A stretch of DNA of 64,000 bases. Source: Streptomyces blattellae. GTDB lineage: Bacteria > Actinomycetota > Actinomycetes > Streptomycetales > Streptomycetaceae. Every line of letters starts with the position of its first letter. The first letter of the stretch is position 1. The notes below the pieces were generated by a model. That model saw only the letters and a list, made by a program, of their open reading frames with translations, searched no databases and was not told the DNA's origin. The translations under genes were made by a program, and so were the position numbers. Positions 8,895-17,930 of the stretch are shown here, in pieces. The stretch is taken from contig NZ_WJBG01000213.1 of the NCBI RefSeq assembly GCF_009709555.1, positions 106,817 through 170,816 of the forward strand, written 5' to 3'.

Positions 8895-10301
8895 TCAGTG
8901 CCGCCCAGCGATCCGATCGGCGAACCGCGCCAGCCGCGACGACTCCGCGCTGTGCGTCGCCGCCTCCCGCCGGTCCGCCGCCCGGTACGTGGCGTACATC
9001 CCCCGCACCCCCAGCCAACGCAGCGGCTCCGGCTCCCACTTGCGTACCTTGTGCCCGACCCACGGCAGTTCGGTGAGTTCGGTCCGACCGCCCTGCCCCG
9101 AGTCCTGCTGCACCAGGTCCCGCAGTGTCCGCGCGGCGAGATTCGCGGTGGCGACGCCCGAGCCGACGTAGCCGCCCGCCCAGCCGATCCCCGTCGACCG
9201 GTCGAGGGTGACGGTGGCGCACCAGTCGCGCGGCACGCCCAGCACTCCCGACCAGGCGTGCTCGATCCGTACTCCGGCGAGTGACGGGAAGAACCGCACG
9301 AGGATCTCCCGCAGCGCCTCGACGGTCGTCTCCTGCGTCCGCCCGTCGTTGTCGGTGCGCGATCCGAAGCGGTACGGCACCCCGCGCCCGCCCAGCGCGA
9401 TCCGCCCGTCGGCGGTGCGCTGCGCGTACATGTAGGCGTGCGCCATGTCGCCCAGTGTCTCGCGTCCGCCCCAGCCGACCGACTCCCACTGCTCGTCGGT
9501 GAGCGGCTCGGTCGCGATCATGGAGGAGTTCATCGGCAGCCAGGTGCGCTTCTGGCCCCTGAGCCCGGCCGTGAACCCCTCGGTGCAGCGCAGCACATAC
9601 GGCGCCCGGACGGTCCCGTACGGCGTCACCGCGTGCTTCGGCCGGATCTCCGTCACCGGCGTCCGCTCGTACACGCTCACCCCGAGCGCCTCGACCGCCG
9701 CGGCCAGCCCCTTCACCAGCTTCACCGGATGCACCCGCGCCCCGTGGGGCGTCCAGCTCGACCCGACGGCGTCCATCACCCGGACCCGCTCGGCGGTCTC
9801 GCGGGCGCCGTACAGCTCACGGTCGTTCTTGCCGTACGACAGCTCGTGCTCGTGGAAGGCCTTCAGCCGCGCCAGCTGGGCGGGAGTACAGGCGACTTCG
9901 AGCACTCCGCCCCGGTGGACGTCCGCCTCGAAACCCTCCGCCGCCGCGACCTCGACGACCTCGCTCACAGTGTCGTTCATGGCCCGCTGCAGTCGTACCG
10001 CGGCCTCGTGGCCGTGCAGCTTCGCGTACCGGTCGCGCCCCGCGATCCCGTTGTAGAGCCACCCGCCGTTCCGCCCGGAGGCCCCGTACCCGCAGAACTT
10101 CTGCTCCAGGAGGGCGATACGGAGGAACGGCGCCGCCTTCTTCAGGTAGTACGCCGTCCACAGTCCCGTATATCCGCCGCCGACGATCACGACATCCGCC
10201 GACGCGTCCCCGACGAGCGGCTCCCGCACCGCCGGGAGTCCGTCGTCCGCGTACCAGAAGGAGACACCGCCGTTCGTGGCGGCGCCTGGCGAGTTGCTCA
10301 T
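8895..10301 (-). CDS. FAD-dependent oxidoreductase of the DAO family
   Basis: A 468-residue flavoenzyme of the D-amino-acid oxidase/glycine oxidase superfamily. It has VVIVGGGYTGLWTAYYL for FAD binding, the GYGASGRNGGW segment typical of the gamma-glutamylputrescine oxidase (PuuB) branch, and a C-terminal GYVGSGVATANLAARTL. Its likely role is oxidation of a secondary amine or amino acid with release of H2O2. The ATG at 10301 is preferred; a GTG at 10352 is also in frame but would place the start only four bases from the divergent kinase gene. No Shine-Dalgarno is obvious at either. Confidence 0.85.
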   Translation of the reverse strand: MSNSPGAATNGGVSFWYADDGLPAVREPLVGDASADVVIVGGGYTGLWTAYYLKKAAPFLRIALLEQKFCGYGASGRNGGWLYNGIAGRDRYAKLHGHEAAVRLQRAMNDTVSEVVEVAAAEGFEADVHRGGVLEVACTPAQLARLKAFHEHELSYGKNDRELYGARETAERVRVMDAVGSSWTPHGARVHPVKLVKGLAAAVEALGVSVYERTPVTEIRPKHAVTPYGTVRAPYVLRCTEGFTAGLRGQKRTWLPMNSSMIATEPLTDEQWESVGWGGRETLGDMAHAYMYAQRTADGRIALGGRGVPYRFGSRTDNDGRTQETTVEALREILVRFFPSLAGVRIEHAWSGVLGVPRDWCATVTLDRSTGIGWAGGYVGSGVATANLAARTLRDLVQQDSGQGGRTELTELPWVGHKVRKWEPEPLRWLGVRGMYATYRAADRREAATHSAESSRLARFADRIAGRH

Positions 10302-10355
10302 GGCGAGGACGGTAATTCGCGTGAGCCGATTCCCCCACCCCAGTACGGTCACAAG

Positions 10356-11252
10356 GTGATCGACATTCCGCCGGAGCTGGCCGCATCACAGCAGCTGTAC
10401 AACGGGGAGGCGGGCCGCGCCTTCATCGCCGCACTCCCGGACCTGACGGCCGACTTCCTGGGCCGCTGGCAGCTGACGCTCGACGGCCGGCCGATGCACG
10501 GGGTCGCCGCCCTGGTCCTGCCCGTCGTCCGCGCGGACGGCACGGACGCGGTCCTGAAGCTGCAACTCCCCGACGAGGAGAGCGAGGGCGAGCCGGTGGC
10601 GCTGCGCACATGGGACGGCGACGGGGCGGTCCGGCTCCTCGACCACGACCCGGCCACCGGCACGATGCTCCTCGAACGCCTCGACGCGACCCGCATGCTG
10701 TCGCACCTCGGCGACACCCGCGAGGCCGTGCTGATCATCGCCCGCCTGCTGGCCCACCTGACGTCCGTCCCGGCACCGCACGGCATGCGCCGGCTCGGCG
10801 ACATCGCCCAGGCCATGCTGGACCGGACTCCCCGGGCACTGCGGCGGATCCCCGCCCCCGAGGCCCGCCGCCTGGTCGCCGACTGCGCGGCCGCCGTACG
10901 CGAAGTGGCCGCCGAGCCCGGCGACCGCCTCCTGCACTGGGACCTGCACGACGAGAACGTCCTCGCGTCCGACCGCGCACCCTGGCTCGCCGTCGATCCC
11001 AAACCGCTGTCCGGCGACCCGGGCTTCGAACTGTGGCCCGCCCTCGACAACCGCTTCGACGCCGACTACGCCGACGACACCGTCTGGCGCTTCGACGCCA
11101 TGACGGACGTGCTCGGCCTGGACCGGGCACGCGCGCGTGCCTGGACGCTGGGCAGGCTGCTCCAGAACTGCCTCTGGGACATCGAGGAGGAACGCCCGCT
11201 GGAGGAACGGCAGTTGGAAATCGCGAGGCGGCTGAGGAACCACCCTGGCTAA
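10356..11252 (+). CDS. Aminoglycoside/hydroxyurea phosphotransferase (APH(6)-type)
   Basis: A 298-residue small-molecule kinase of the APH(6)/hydroxyurea-resistance family. The catalytic loop HWDLHDENVLASDR and the metal-binding AVDPKPLSGDPGFELWP are intact, at about residues 193-225. The family includes streptomycin 6-kinase and Streptomyces hydroxyurea kinase; the actual substrate cannot be assigned. The GTG at 10356 has no Shine-Dalgarno, and TACGGT lies 6-12 bases upstream, consistent with a leaderless transcript. It is followed at 9 bases by an acetyltransferase gene, so the two may form a small resistance or detoxification operon. Confidence 0.85.
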   Translation: MIDIPPELAASQQLYNGEAGRAFIAALPDLTADFLGRWQLTLDGRPMHGVAALVLPVVRADGTDAVLKLQLPDEESEGEPVALRTWDGDGAVRLLDHDPATGTMLLERLDATRMLSHLGDTREAVLIIARLLAHLTSVPAPHGMRRLGDIAQAMLDRTPRALRRIPAPEARRLVADCAAAVREVAAEPGDRLLHWDLHDENVLASDRAPWLAVDPKPLSGDPGFELWPALDNRFDADYADDTVWRFDAMTDVLGLDRARARAWTLGRLLQNCLWDIEEERPLEERQLEIARRLRNHPG

Positions 11253-11261
11253 CCTCGCCCC

Positions 11262-11747
11262 ATGATTCGCCCCGCGAGCCCTGCCGACATCCCCGTCATC
11301 CACACCCTGATCCGCGAACTCGCCGAGTACGAGAAGGCCCCGCACGAGGCCAGGGCCACCGAGGAGCAGCTGCACGACGCCCTGTTCGGCGACCATCCGG
11401 CCGCCCACGCCCACATCGCCGCCGACGACACCACGGGCGAACCGGTGGGCTTCGCGCTCTGGTTCCTCAACTTCTCCACCTGGCGCGGCGTCCACGGCAT
11501 CTACCTGGAGGACCTCTACGTCCGCCCCGCCGCCCGCGGCACCGGCCACGGCAAGGCCCTCCTCACCGAACTGGCCCGCCTGTGCGTGGCCCGCGGCTAC
11601 GCACGCCTGGAGTGGTCCGTCCTCAACTGGAACCGCCCCGCCATCGACTTCTACGACTCCCTCGGCGCCCGCCCCCAGGACGAGTGGACGGTATACCGGC
11701 TGACGGACGAGGCCCTGCGGACGCTTTCCGGTTACGCACCGTCCTGA
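11262..11747 (+). CDS. GNAT acetyltransferase, diamine acetyltransferase-like
   Basis: A 161-residue GNAT protein resembling spermidine/spermine or thialysine N-acetyltransferases. Hallmarks are IRPASPADIPVIHTLIREL, EEQLHDALFG, the strand GIYLEDLYVRPAARGTGHGK with the acetyl-CoA loop, and the C-terminal LEWSVLNWNRPAIDFYDSLG. Polyamines or other small amines are the expected substrates. It follows the APH-type kinase closely on the same strand. Confidence 0.87.
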   Translation: MIRPASPADIPVIHTLIRELAEYEKAPHEARATEEQLHDALFGDHPAAHAHIAADDTTGEPVGFALWFLNFSTWRGVHGIYLEDLYVRPAARGTGHGKALLTELARLCVARGYARLEWSVLNWNRPAIDFYDSLGARPQDEWTVYRLTDEALRTLSGYAPS

Positions 11748-11837
11748 CACCGATACGCGTCACGAACCTCGTGGCTTGGAGAAACACACTCTGTGTACAG
11801 TGGTCCCGCCTTCGCGTGCGGCATCGTTGTACGCACT

Positions 11838-11914
11838 GCCTCCTTAGCTCAGATGGCCAGAGCGGGTCACTTGTAATGATCAGGTCGTCGGTTCGAGTCC
11901 GACAGGGGGCTCCA
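11838..11914 (+). tRNA. tRNA-Thr (anticodon TGT)
   Basis: The full cloverleaf folds by eye. The acceptor stem pairs GCCTCCT with AGGGGGC, the D arm is GCTC/GAGC, the anticodon stem is GGTCA/TGATC around loop CTTGTAA (anticodon TGT), and the T arm is GTCGG/CCGAC with TTCGAGT. Discriminator T and an encoded CCA follow. It is distinct from the tRNA-Thr(CGT) whose 3' half is repeated further right. Confidence 0.95.
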
Positions 11915-12196
11915 ACAGCATGGATAACCCGCGGCGAGGCCCGTGAACTCGTAGTTTCGACTACGGTCCAGATCCCGCGGGCTGACCGCCGCAAGGGCGG
12001 CGAGCCCCCGATGAGGGCCGCCGAGGAGCCCCGCAAGAACGGTACTCGCGCGACTGACCTTGAGACGTGGGAACGGCGCGGTATGCCTCGGCCATGGCGT
12101 CGGCGGCTGCGTACCCCTCCTACGTTCACCAGAAGTCGTTCGCCCTTCAGAGCGAGGCAGAGGCCACGAGCACCGCGCCGTGGCCCTGTCGGCCGG

Positions 12197-12255
12197 TGGG
12201 CTTCTGCTCCTGGCGACAGTCGGAGGTCGATGGGCTTCTGCTCCTGGCGACAGTC
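12197..12255. repeat. 25-bp direct repeat, two copies 34 bp apart
   Basis: TGGGCTTCTGCTCCTGGCGA plus CAGTC occurs at 12197 and again at 12231 with no mismatch. It lies in the gene-free stretch between the tRNA (11914) and the first att copy (12486). Otherwise I see nothing convincing in that roughly 570-bp stretch. Confidence 0.8.
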
Positions 12256-12452
12256 AGGCCGCTGAAGCCCGCCGAGCATGCCGGCCGTCGGGCACGCACC
12301 GTGGTGTGGATGGCGTTTCTGCTCGGCATCGGAGTGTCCCGACTACGGTCGAGCCGTCCTCGCGCGCGCTGGCGGCGAGCAGGCCGCATCCCTGATGCGA
12401 GCGACGCAGGCGCCCGAACAGCCCGGATTCCAAAGGTCACCGAAACAGGAAG

Positions 12453-12478
12453 CCCCAGGTCGGGGGCCTGACCTGGGG
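12453..12478. terminator. Hairpin terminator at att copy 1
   Basis: A 9-bp stem CCCCAGGTC/GACCTGGGG with an 8-base loop sits just beyond the 3' end of the tRNA-half. It is the first of four homologous hairpins, each next to a tRNA-Thr(CGT) 3' half. On the minus strand it would originally terminate the tRNA transcript. Confidence 0.8.
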
Positions 12479-12485
12479 TTCGCTA

Positions 12486-12530
12486 TGGAGCCGCCTTCGG
12501 GATTCGAACCCGAGACCTACGCATTACGAG
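12486..12530 (-). repeat. att copy 1: 3' half of tRNA-Thr(CGT)
   Basis: Reading the minus strand, the segment starts at the anticodon loop (CTCGTAA) and continues through the anticodon 3' strand, the T arm GGGTTCGAATCCC, the acceptor 3' strand AGGCGGC, the discriminator and CCA. The sequence on its 5' side does not pair, so this is a displaced half and not a functional tRNA. It marks the left end of the island. Its right flank is only weakly similar to the flanks of the other three copies. Confidence 0.85.
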
Positions 12531-12763
12531 GTCGTGAGAGATCGTGACGAGCTGTGCCACGCGATCGCATCAGATCCAGTTTTCGCAGATCAGAGCACCG
12601 ATCACGGTCCCGCTGCTCGTACGCCGTGTTGCAACGTCCACAGGCGTCCGCGCTCCCCTTGCGCTCCCGCCCCTTCGGCAGGGCGATGAACCGGCCCAAA
12701 AGCACGGTAGCGACACCATCGCCGCACGGCTTGTCGAGATCTGACACACGAGACCGATCACCA

Positions 12764-13132
12764 TCATCCGTGGCCTCCCCGCCCACACGCCTCACGCCGA
12801 CGAGCACAGCGGCACGCACAGCAGCAACAACAGCAGCTCAACGAGAGACGGCCTCCTTCCGCCTCCGGCGTGACAGCCGTCGGCTCATCGACGCCGTCGG
12901 GCTCCGGTACGTCAATGTGGAGCAGCTTGAGCAAGTCAGCGGTGACAACCCGGTAGGCGTTGCCCAGCCGCAGGACCGTGCACGGATACCGGCCACGCTT
13001 GGCCAGGTCATACCCCGTAGTACGACTGAGGGACAGCGCACGGTTCGCCGTCTCCAAGTCCACGGCCGCGGGCAGCGCCAGCAGTTCCTCACGCGTCAGC
13101 CCACGGGATGCGTCGGAAAGCTTGGTGATCAC
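12764..13132 (-). CDS. Excisionase-like HTH protein
   Basis: A 122-residue protein whose first ~85 residues resemble the winged-helix excisionase/helix-turn-helix proteins encoded beside integrases in actinomycete integrative elements: LPAAVDLETANRALSLS, TGYDLAKRGRYP, then CTVLRLGNAYRVVTADLLKL. In intact elements such a gene directly precedes the integrase, which would be expected on this strand toward the att site. Here only about 230 bp separate it from att copy 1, so the integrase is missing. The last 30 residues are an odd Cys/Arg-rich run encoded by a CAG/CAA-like tract and may be read-through of the deletion join. Confidence 0.65.
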   Translation of the reverse strand: MITKLSDASRGLTREELLALPAAVDLETANRALSLSRTTGYDLAKRGRYPCTVLRLGNAYRVVTADLLKLLHIDVPEPDGVDEPTAVTPEAEGGRLSLSCCCCCCACRCARRREACGRGGHG

Positions 13133-13467
13133 AGATGATCCGTACCCCGCGAGGCATCAGCCACCTGCCGTGCCCGGGCCGCAAAGCCACAGAATCCGCC
13201 AGCAGTGTGGCGCCGGGGCAGCGGCAGCCTCCGGCTCGCTGCCGCTCAGCACAGCTCTGTCCACCCACCTGGGCGCCCGATGTCAGTGCACTGCCGTACG
13301 CTGGCTTTCCGCACGGCCCGGACCACCGGTAGCACCGGAGGCACCAGCCGCAGCTCACCTACTTCCCCGTCCGGGAGTGCGGCAGTACCGCGCTCACCAG
13401 CGGAAATTCCCTTCTCGCTTGCGCATCCGCAAGGTTGCGCACCCAACGCGTCCCCGGAGTCTCCCGC

Positions 13468-14868
13468 ATGGCCACCGAGCCCGAACCCACTCCAGTCGTC
13501 GACTTCCTGTGCGAGCACAGCCCCAGCAAGAGCCGCGTCATGGCCCTGATCGGTCCCTACCACGGCGCTCGTTCCCTCACCGCAGTGCTGACCTGCAAGG
13601 ACAAGCACCACGCCTACCAAGCGGTCCAGCTGCTGCGCCGCGCACTGGCCTCCCGCGACACCGCCGTCGTCATGGAGGACCTGAACGCTCTGGCCGCCGC
13701 GCTGCCCGACGCCCCCGCCAGCTCCTTGCGCGCGGCGACGGCCCACGCAGCCTCAGGAGCATGGCCCGCCCCCGCAGGCACGACATTCTGCCCACCTGAC
13801 GAAGAGCTCGGAGAGGACGAGGACGCGCAAGTCGACGAGGCCCCCACCACACCGGGGTCAGAAACGCCTGACGGCGCGCGTCTGAAGGAGCTGCCGGGCA
13901 AGGTCGTACGCATCACTCATCTGCGCGAGTTCCACATCACCGACGAGGACGCGCTCATACGTGCGGCGATCGACGAAGGCTGGGAGCCGCTGCCCGCGTC
14001 CGAGTTGGACGCGGACGATCCACGCGATCTGGTCGGCGCCGTGATGACCCTGACCGAGAGCGGCAGTTGGATCACCGGTGCCGACACCCTGGAAGACCAG
14101 AGCGAGGCAGGACTGCTGCGCGCAGGGCATGGTGACGAACTCACCGACTGGAGCCCTGTCCCGGTAACCGTCCACTTCCACCACGGGTGGCGGCTGCGCC
14201 GTGCGGTCCCCGACACGCCAGCCGACGAGGAGCAGCCCGACCTGGTCGCCCTCTTCCCGGTCAAGGAGTGTTCCTGCGGCGACGAGGACTGCGAGAACTG
14301 CGGCTGGCAACTCACCCCGCGCACCGCCGACCTACTCCTGACCGCGTTGAGCGTTCTGGCCGACCAGGCCTACGACGACGCCGACGAACTACGGGACCAG
14401 CCCGTGACCAAGCAACAGCCCGGCGACTGGGAGCTGTTCACCCGCCTGCCCTCCCTCACCTGGTCCGCCGACCGGAACTGGCGCCGCCGAATGGCACGAG
14501 CCTTCGACGACCTGACCGACGACCTGGAACACGGTCGATGGCCCCAACCCTCATGCACCGCTGAGGAAATGGCCTTGCACCTGGCGATCGAGGACGCGCC
14601 CGGCTACCTGGACGACATCGACACCCGCGACACCGCACACGGCACCCTGCCCGAGCACCGCGACGACTACGACTGGGACGCCTGCTCCGACCTGTTCTTC
14701 CAGGACCACGACGTCCTCATGCTCTTCGATGCACGCCTCGACGGCATCGAGGACCCGGACGGCGACGTGAACCAGCGCCTCGGCATGGGAGACCTGCGCA
14801 CCGCAGCCTGGTTCGAGCCATTCGGATACCCGGACGCCCGGGACCCGGGGCGCGGCTTCCGACGCTGA
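13468..14868 (+). CDS. Acidic orphan protein with CxCGxxxCxxC motif
   Basis: A 466-residue protein I cannot place in a known family. It is strongly acidic (many Asp/Glu runs) with a Pro/Glu linker around residues 110-140 and a compact cysteine cluster CSCGDEDCENC near residue 272 that could bind zinc. The C-terminal third repeats Asp-rich helices (HRDDYDWDACSDLFFQDHD). The start at 13468 has GGAG eight bases upstream. It is the only plus-strand gene of the first island segment and is probably cargo. The 335 bp upstream (13133-13467) hold no gene I can support. Confidence 0.6.
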   Translation: MATEPEPTPVVDFLCEHSPSKSRVMALIGPYHGARSLTAVLTCKDKHHAYQAVQLLRRALASRDTAVVMEDLNALAAALPDAPASSLRAATAHAASGAWPAPAGTTFCPPDEELGEDEDAQVDEAPTTPGSETPDGARLKELPGKVVRITHLREFHITDEDALIRAAIDEGWEPLPASELDADDPRDLVGAVMTLTESGSWITGADTLEDQSEAGLLRAGHGDELTDWSPVPVTVHFHHGWRLRRAVPDTPADEEQPDLVALFPVKECSCGDEDCENCGWQLTPRTADLLLTALSVLADQAYDDADELRDQPVTKQQPGDWELFTRLPSLTWSADRNWRRRMARAFDDLTDDLEHGRWPQPSCTAEEMALHLAIEDAPGYLDDIDTRDTAHGTLPEHRDDYDWDACSDLFFQDHDVLMLFDARLDGIEDPDGDVNQRLGMGDLRTAAWFEPFGYPDARDPGRGFRR

Positions 14869-15065
14869 CCGCAGCTCTCGTGGCAGCTGCTTCGCCGCTC
14901 TTCGGCTGAGCAGCTGCCACCGCACTTCTGCAGCGCGATCGGCCCCTCGGCGGCATGAGAGGAGCATCCCCGACCAGGCGCTCAGAGGACCGCACGGGCC
15001 CGGTGGACCGTCGGATCACGGCGTCGGGGCCACCCCGCCCGTCCTGGCCGAGGGCCTGGGCCGCC

Positions 15066-15326
15066 CTACCCGTCGCCGCCGACCGGGAGCCTTGGACGAC
15101 AGCCCTCTTCGGCCAGCCAGGCGCGGGCCGGTCCGAGCCGTCGTTCACCGCTGAGCCGGTGAAACCGACGCCAGGCGCACTCGTCACGGGCGAGGACATC
15201 CTTGAAGCGCCGAAAGGCGCCTCGGCGTTCGGTGAGGCGGATGAGTTCGACGGGCCCGGCGGTCAGCTCCTCACGCAGGCGGCGGTCACGCTCCCGCGCC
15301 GCCGGCGGATCCGCTGCCGCCCCCAT
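15066..15326 (-). CDS. UPF0158-like small protein
   Basis: An 86-residue reading frame whose C-terminal half (GAFRRFKDVLARD, WRRFHRLSGERRLGPARAWL) matches the pattern I know from UPF0158 proteins, which have no established function. It is shorter than that family's usual size, so it may be a truncated copy or depend on the small gene just upstream, whose stop is 5 bases from this ATG. Confidence 0.5.
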   Translation of the reverse strand: MGAAADPPAARERDRRLREELTAGPVELIRLTERRGAFRRFKDVLARDECAWRRFHRLSGERRLGPARAWLAEEGCRPRLPVGGDG

Positions 15327-15331
15327 GACGC

Positions 15332-15628
15332 TCAGCAGCTCCGCGAGTTCCTGCGGCAGGCCCGCAGGCGGTTGGGGTCCGCCATCGCCTCCGGATACCG
15401 TTCCTCGGCCGCGTCCACCGCGTCGAGGGAGTCATCGAGCGCCGTGGCTCCCACAACCCGAGCCGACCGTCGGCGGTCGGCCCGGTGCCGGTAGTCCGAC
15501 GCCGCCTCGGCCATGAACGGGTCCACCGGCAGCCCCTGCTCCGTGGCCCACCGGACCAGCTTGTCGACCAACAGCCCGCACGCCGCTTCGAACTCCTCCT
15601 CGACCCCGGCTTCGTACCGCATCCGCAT
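15332..15628 (-). CDS. Small hypothetical protein
   Basis: A 98-residue frame beginning MRMRYEAGVEEEFEAAC, with an amphipathic N-terminal helix and an Arg-rich centre. No family is recognised. It lies immediately upstream of the UPF0158-like gene on the same strand and may be the N-terminal part of the same protein after a frameshift, because together they approach the usual UPF0158 length. Confidence 0.4.
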   Translation of the reverse strand: MRMRYEAGVEEEFEAACGLLVDKLVRWATEQGLPVDPFMAEAASDYRHRADRRRSARVVGATALDDSLDAVDAAEERYPEAMADPNRLRACRRNSRSC

Positions 15629-15883
15629 GAGATCCGCCCCGCCTGACCGCAGCCCTGCTCGCCTCTCCACGCTACCGCCGAACTGCGACGCACCGCTCTC
15701 GGCCGAGGATCAACGGCTCGCCGCCGGCATGTCGTAGTGGCTGCCCGCGCTCACCCTGACCGTCCGGCGACGTATCGCGCATGGGCGTAGGAGCCCGCGA
15801 CCTGCTCTCCGAAGAGCCCGAACTCCTCATAGGGGCCCGTCAGCCGGTGCGACCAACCCGGCCCCCGCGCTACATATCGAGAG

Positions 15884-17353
15884 TCACTCTCCGTGGTACA
15901 GGCGGGGCAGGTCGATCAGTTGAATCATGGGGTCGTTCTTTGCGAGGTGATTCAGCTCATCAGTGAAGCCGGTGCCGCTGAAGCAGTAGAGCCTCGTTGC
16001 CTCGGTAGCCGTACCGCTCCTGATCAGGAGGGAACGGATGTGCCGGAGGCGTTCCAGGTGGCCGGCTCCCATCACCTCACTCCACTTCGCTTCGCCGATG
16101 GCGAGCAGCACCTGGCGACCCTCTTGGCTCTCGCCGTGGACTGCGACGTCAACCTCGTGGCTGGTCCTGGCAGCCGGGTCGTTGACGGTCCCGCCGGCGA
16201 CGCGTGTGACGTGCCCTCCCTGGGTGTCGGGTGCCGCATGCCAGCGGGCCCATTCCCGGCAGACCTGCTCGAAGTGCGGACCGACGACTTTGCTGCGGAA
16301 GGTGGACTGGGTTCGGCGCCATACGTCGGGCGCCCGCCCGGGGCGTTCCAGATCGCCCCAGGCCGGGCGCATGACCGCGTGGTAGAAGGTGACGAGCGGT
16401 TCGGCGATGCGGTAGGCGGAGCGGTTGCGGCGAAAGGCATCGGCTTCGTGGGTGATCATGCCGACGTCCTGGAGAACGCTCAACGGGTGGGCGAGGTCGG
16501 TGGACTTGCGTCCCAGGTAGTCGGCGATGCCGCCACGAGCGGCGTTACCGGCGGCGATGGCTGCCAGTACCGAGTGATACAACGCGGTGTCGTGAAGTTC
16601 GGGCTCCTCGGCGAGAAGGTAGCGGGCTTCCCGGAAGAGCGGACGCGCCGGGTTGAGCACCGCACGCACGACCCAGGCATCGAAGTCGTCCGGCCCGGCA
16701 GGGGTGTCCCCCTGGGTGAACTCACGGCGGTAGGCGGGGGTGCCCCCGACGATGGCATTGGTCAGCAACGCCGTGCGCGGGTCGTCGATCTCCCAGAACT
16801 CGGCCGCGAGCCGGAAGTCCAGGGTCGGAACCACGAGTTCGAGTCCGGCTCGGCCACGCAGCGGAGCATTGCCGGACAGCAACCGGCCCATGAACGACAG
16901 CGCGGAGCCGCACAGCAGCAGACGCACGGGAGTGTTGGTGTGCTGGGCAGCAGGGTCCAGAGCGCGCTGGATGATCGAAGGCAGGGAGGGAGATGCCTTG
17001 GCGAGGAAGGGGAACTCGTCGATTACCGCCACGGTGGGGCCGTCGGCGTCGGCGATGCGCATGAGTTCCGCGACCGCCTCGTCCCAGTGCGCGAAACGGA
17101 ACGGAGTGGGCTGCCCGCGATAACGGGCGAGTGCCTCACCGAACTGACGCAGGGCGTCGGCCTCGGTGGTCTCGGTGGCGGTGAACATGAAGCCGCCACT
17201 GGCACGAGCGACGGCGTCGAGCAGGAAGGTCTTGCCCTGCCGGCGGCGACCGGAGACCACACCCAGCGTGGCCCGCGGGCCCGGCAGGGTGGCGAACCGG
17301 GTCAGCTCGGCCCATTCGAAGACACGGTCGAACATCTCGGCGGGCTTGTCCAC
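15884..17353 (-). CDS. AAA-type ATPase with DUF234-like C-terminal domain
   Basis: A 489-residue ATPase of the archaeal-ATPase/DUF234 type. The Walker A motif GRRRQGKT is at residues 35-42 and Walker B TVAVIDEFPFLA around D112-E113; a winged-helix segment follows (LSVLQDVGMITHEADAFR) and a C-terminal nuclease-like domain (VDVAVHG..AIGEAKW). Such proteins are common in mobile islands and some act in defence or toxin systems; the role here is inferred only from context. The GTG at 17353 was chosen because GGGAG lies 8 bases upstream; an in-frame GTG at 17368 lies before that site. A TATAAT box is present upstream. Confidence 0.7.
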   Translation of the reverse strand: MDKPAEMFDRVFEWAELTRFATLPGPRATLGVVSGRRRQGKTFLLDAVARASGGFMFTATETTEADALRQFGEALARYRGQPTPFRFAHWDEAVAELMRIADADGPTVAVIDEFPFLAKASPSLPSIIQRALDPAAQHTNTPVRLLLCGSALSFMGRLLSGNAPLRGRAGLELVVPTLDFRLAAEFWEIDDPRTALLTNAIVGGTPAYRREFTQGDTPAGPDDFDAWVVRAVLNPARPLFREARYLLAEEPELHDTALYHSVLAAIAAGNAARGGIADYLGRKSTDLAHPLSVLQDVGMITHEADAFRRNRSAYRIAEPLVTFYHAVMRPAWGDLERPGRAPDVWRRTQSTFRSKVVGPHFEQVCREWARWHAAPDTQGGHVTRVAGGTVNDPAARTSHEVDVAVHGESQEGRQVLLAIGEAKWSEVMGAGHLERLRHIRSLLIRSGTATEATRLYCFSGTGFTDELNHLAKNDPMIQLIDLPRLYHGE

Positions 17354-17382
17354 AGCACCAGCTCCCACATATAGATGCAGTT

Positions 17383-17388
17383 ATTATA
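17383..17388 (-). promoter_or_regulatory. -10 box (TATAAT) of the DUF234 ATPase gene
   Basis: A perfect TATAAT on the minus strand, 30 bases upstream of the GTG start, in an unusually AT-rich patch (17370-17400). The -35 region is not convincing. The remaining stretch from about 17410 to the hairpin at 17852 shows no gene I can support. Confidence 0.5.
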
Positions 17389-17851
17389 GCTGGACTTATT
17401 CGCCACATCGAGCTGCCATACCGACTCCGGATCCCGCGAGGCGAACACCAGTGCCGCTGCTTCCAGGCGGTGTGCCCATTGAAGAGCGCGTACGCACTCA
17501 CACCCCCGCCCTGACCCCGGACGGCACCACCGGGCCGACGGAACCGCACCCACCTTCCTGCACAGGATTGTGCGACATCGACAACCTGGCCGAAGTCAGC
17601 ACTTCCCGCTCGGACACCCGCCATCAACGCCGGCTGCCGCACTGCAGTTGCACCAACGCGCTCCCCTCCCGCACTCCATTGCCAACCAGAACCGATCAGG
17701 CAGCGGCGAACTCTCGAAACCACAAGGGTCAGAGGGGCGTCCGCACACACGCCCCGGGGAACCACACCGCCACAACCTCCGACCTACGCATTGCGCCTGC
17801 GCAGGTCAACCGCCGCAGTCCAGCCCGGACGACGCAACATGAATAGCAGAA

Positions 17852-17881
17852 AACCCCAGGTCAGAGACCTGACCTGGGGTT
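17852..17881. terminator. Hairpin terminator at att copy 2
   Basis: An 11-bp perfect stem AACCCCAGGTC/GACCTGGGGTT with an 8-base loop, homologous to the hairpins at the other att copies. Confidence 0.85.
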
Positions 17882-17887
17882 CAAAAA

Positions 17888-17930
17888 GAGCCGCCTTCGG
17901 GATTCGAACCCGAGACCTACGCATTACGAG
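17888..17930 (-). repeat. att copy 2: 3' half of tRNA-Thr(CGT)
   Basis: This copy is identical over 43 bp to copy 1 from the acceptor strand to the anticodon loop, but the encoded CCA is lost. It separates the first and second island segments. Confidence 0.88.

Noticed and set aside
11838..11914. tRNA-Thr(TGT) as the integration target of the island
   Set aside because: Its 3' half differs from the repeated core at many positions, including the anticodon loop and T arm, so another tRNA (CGT) was the target.
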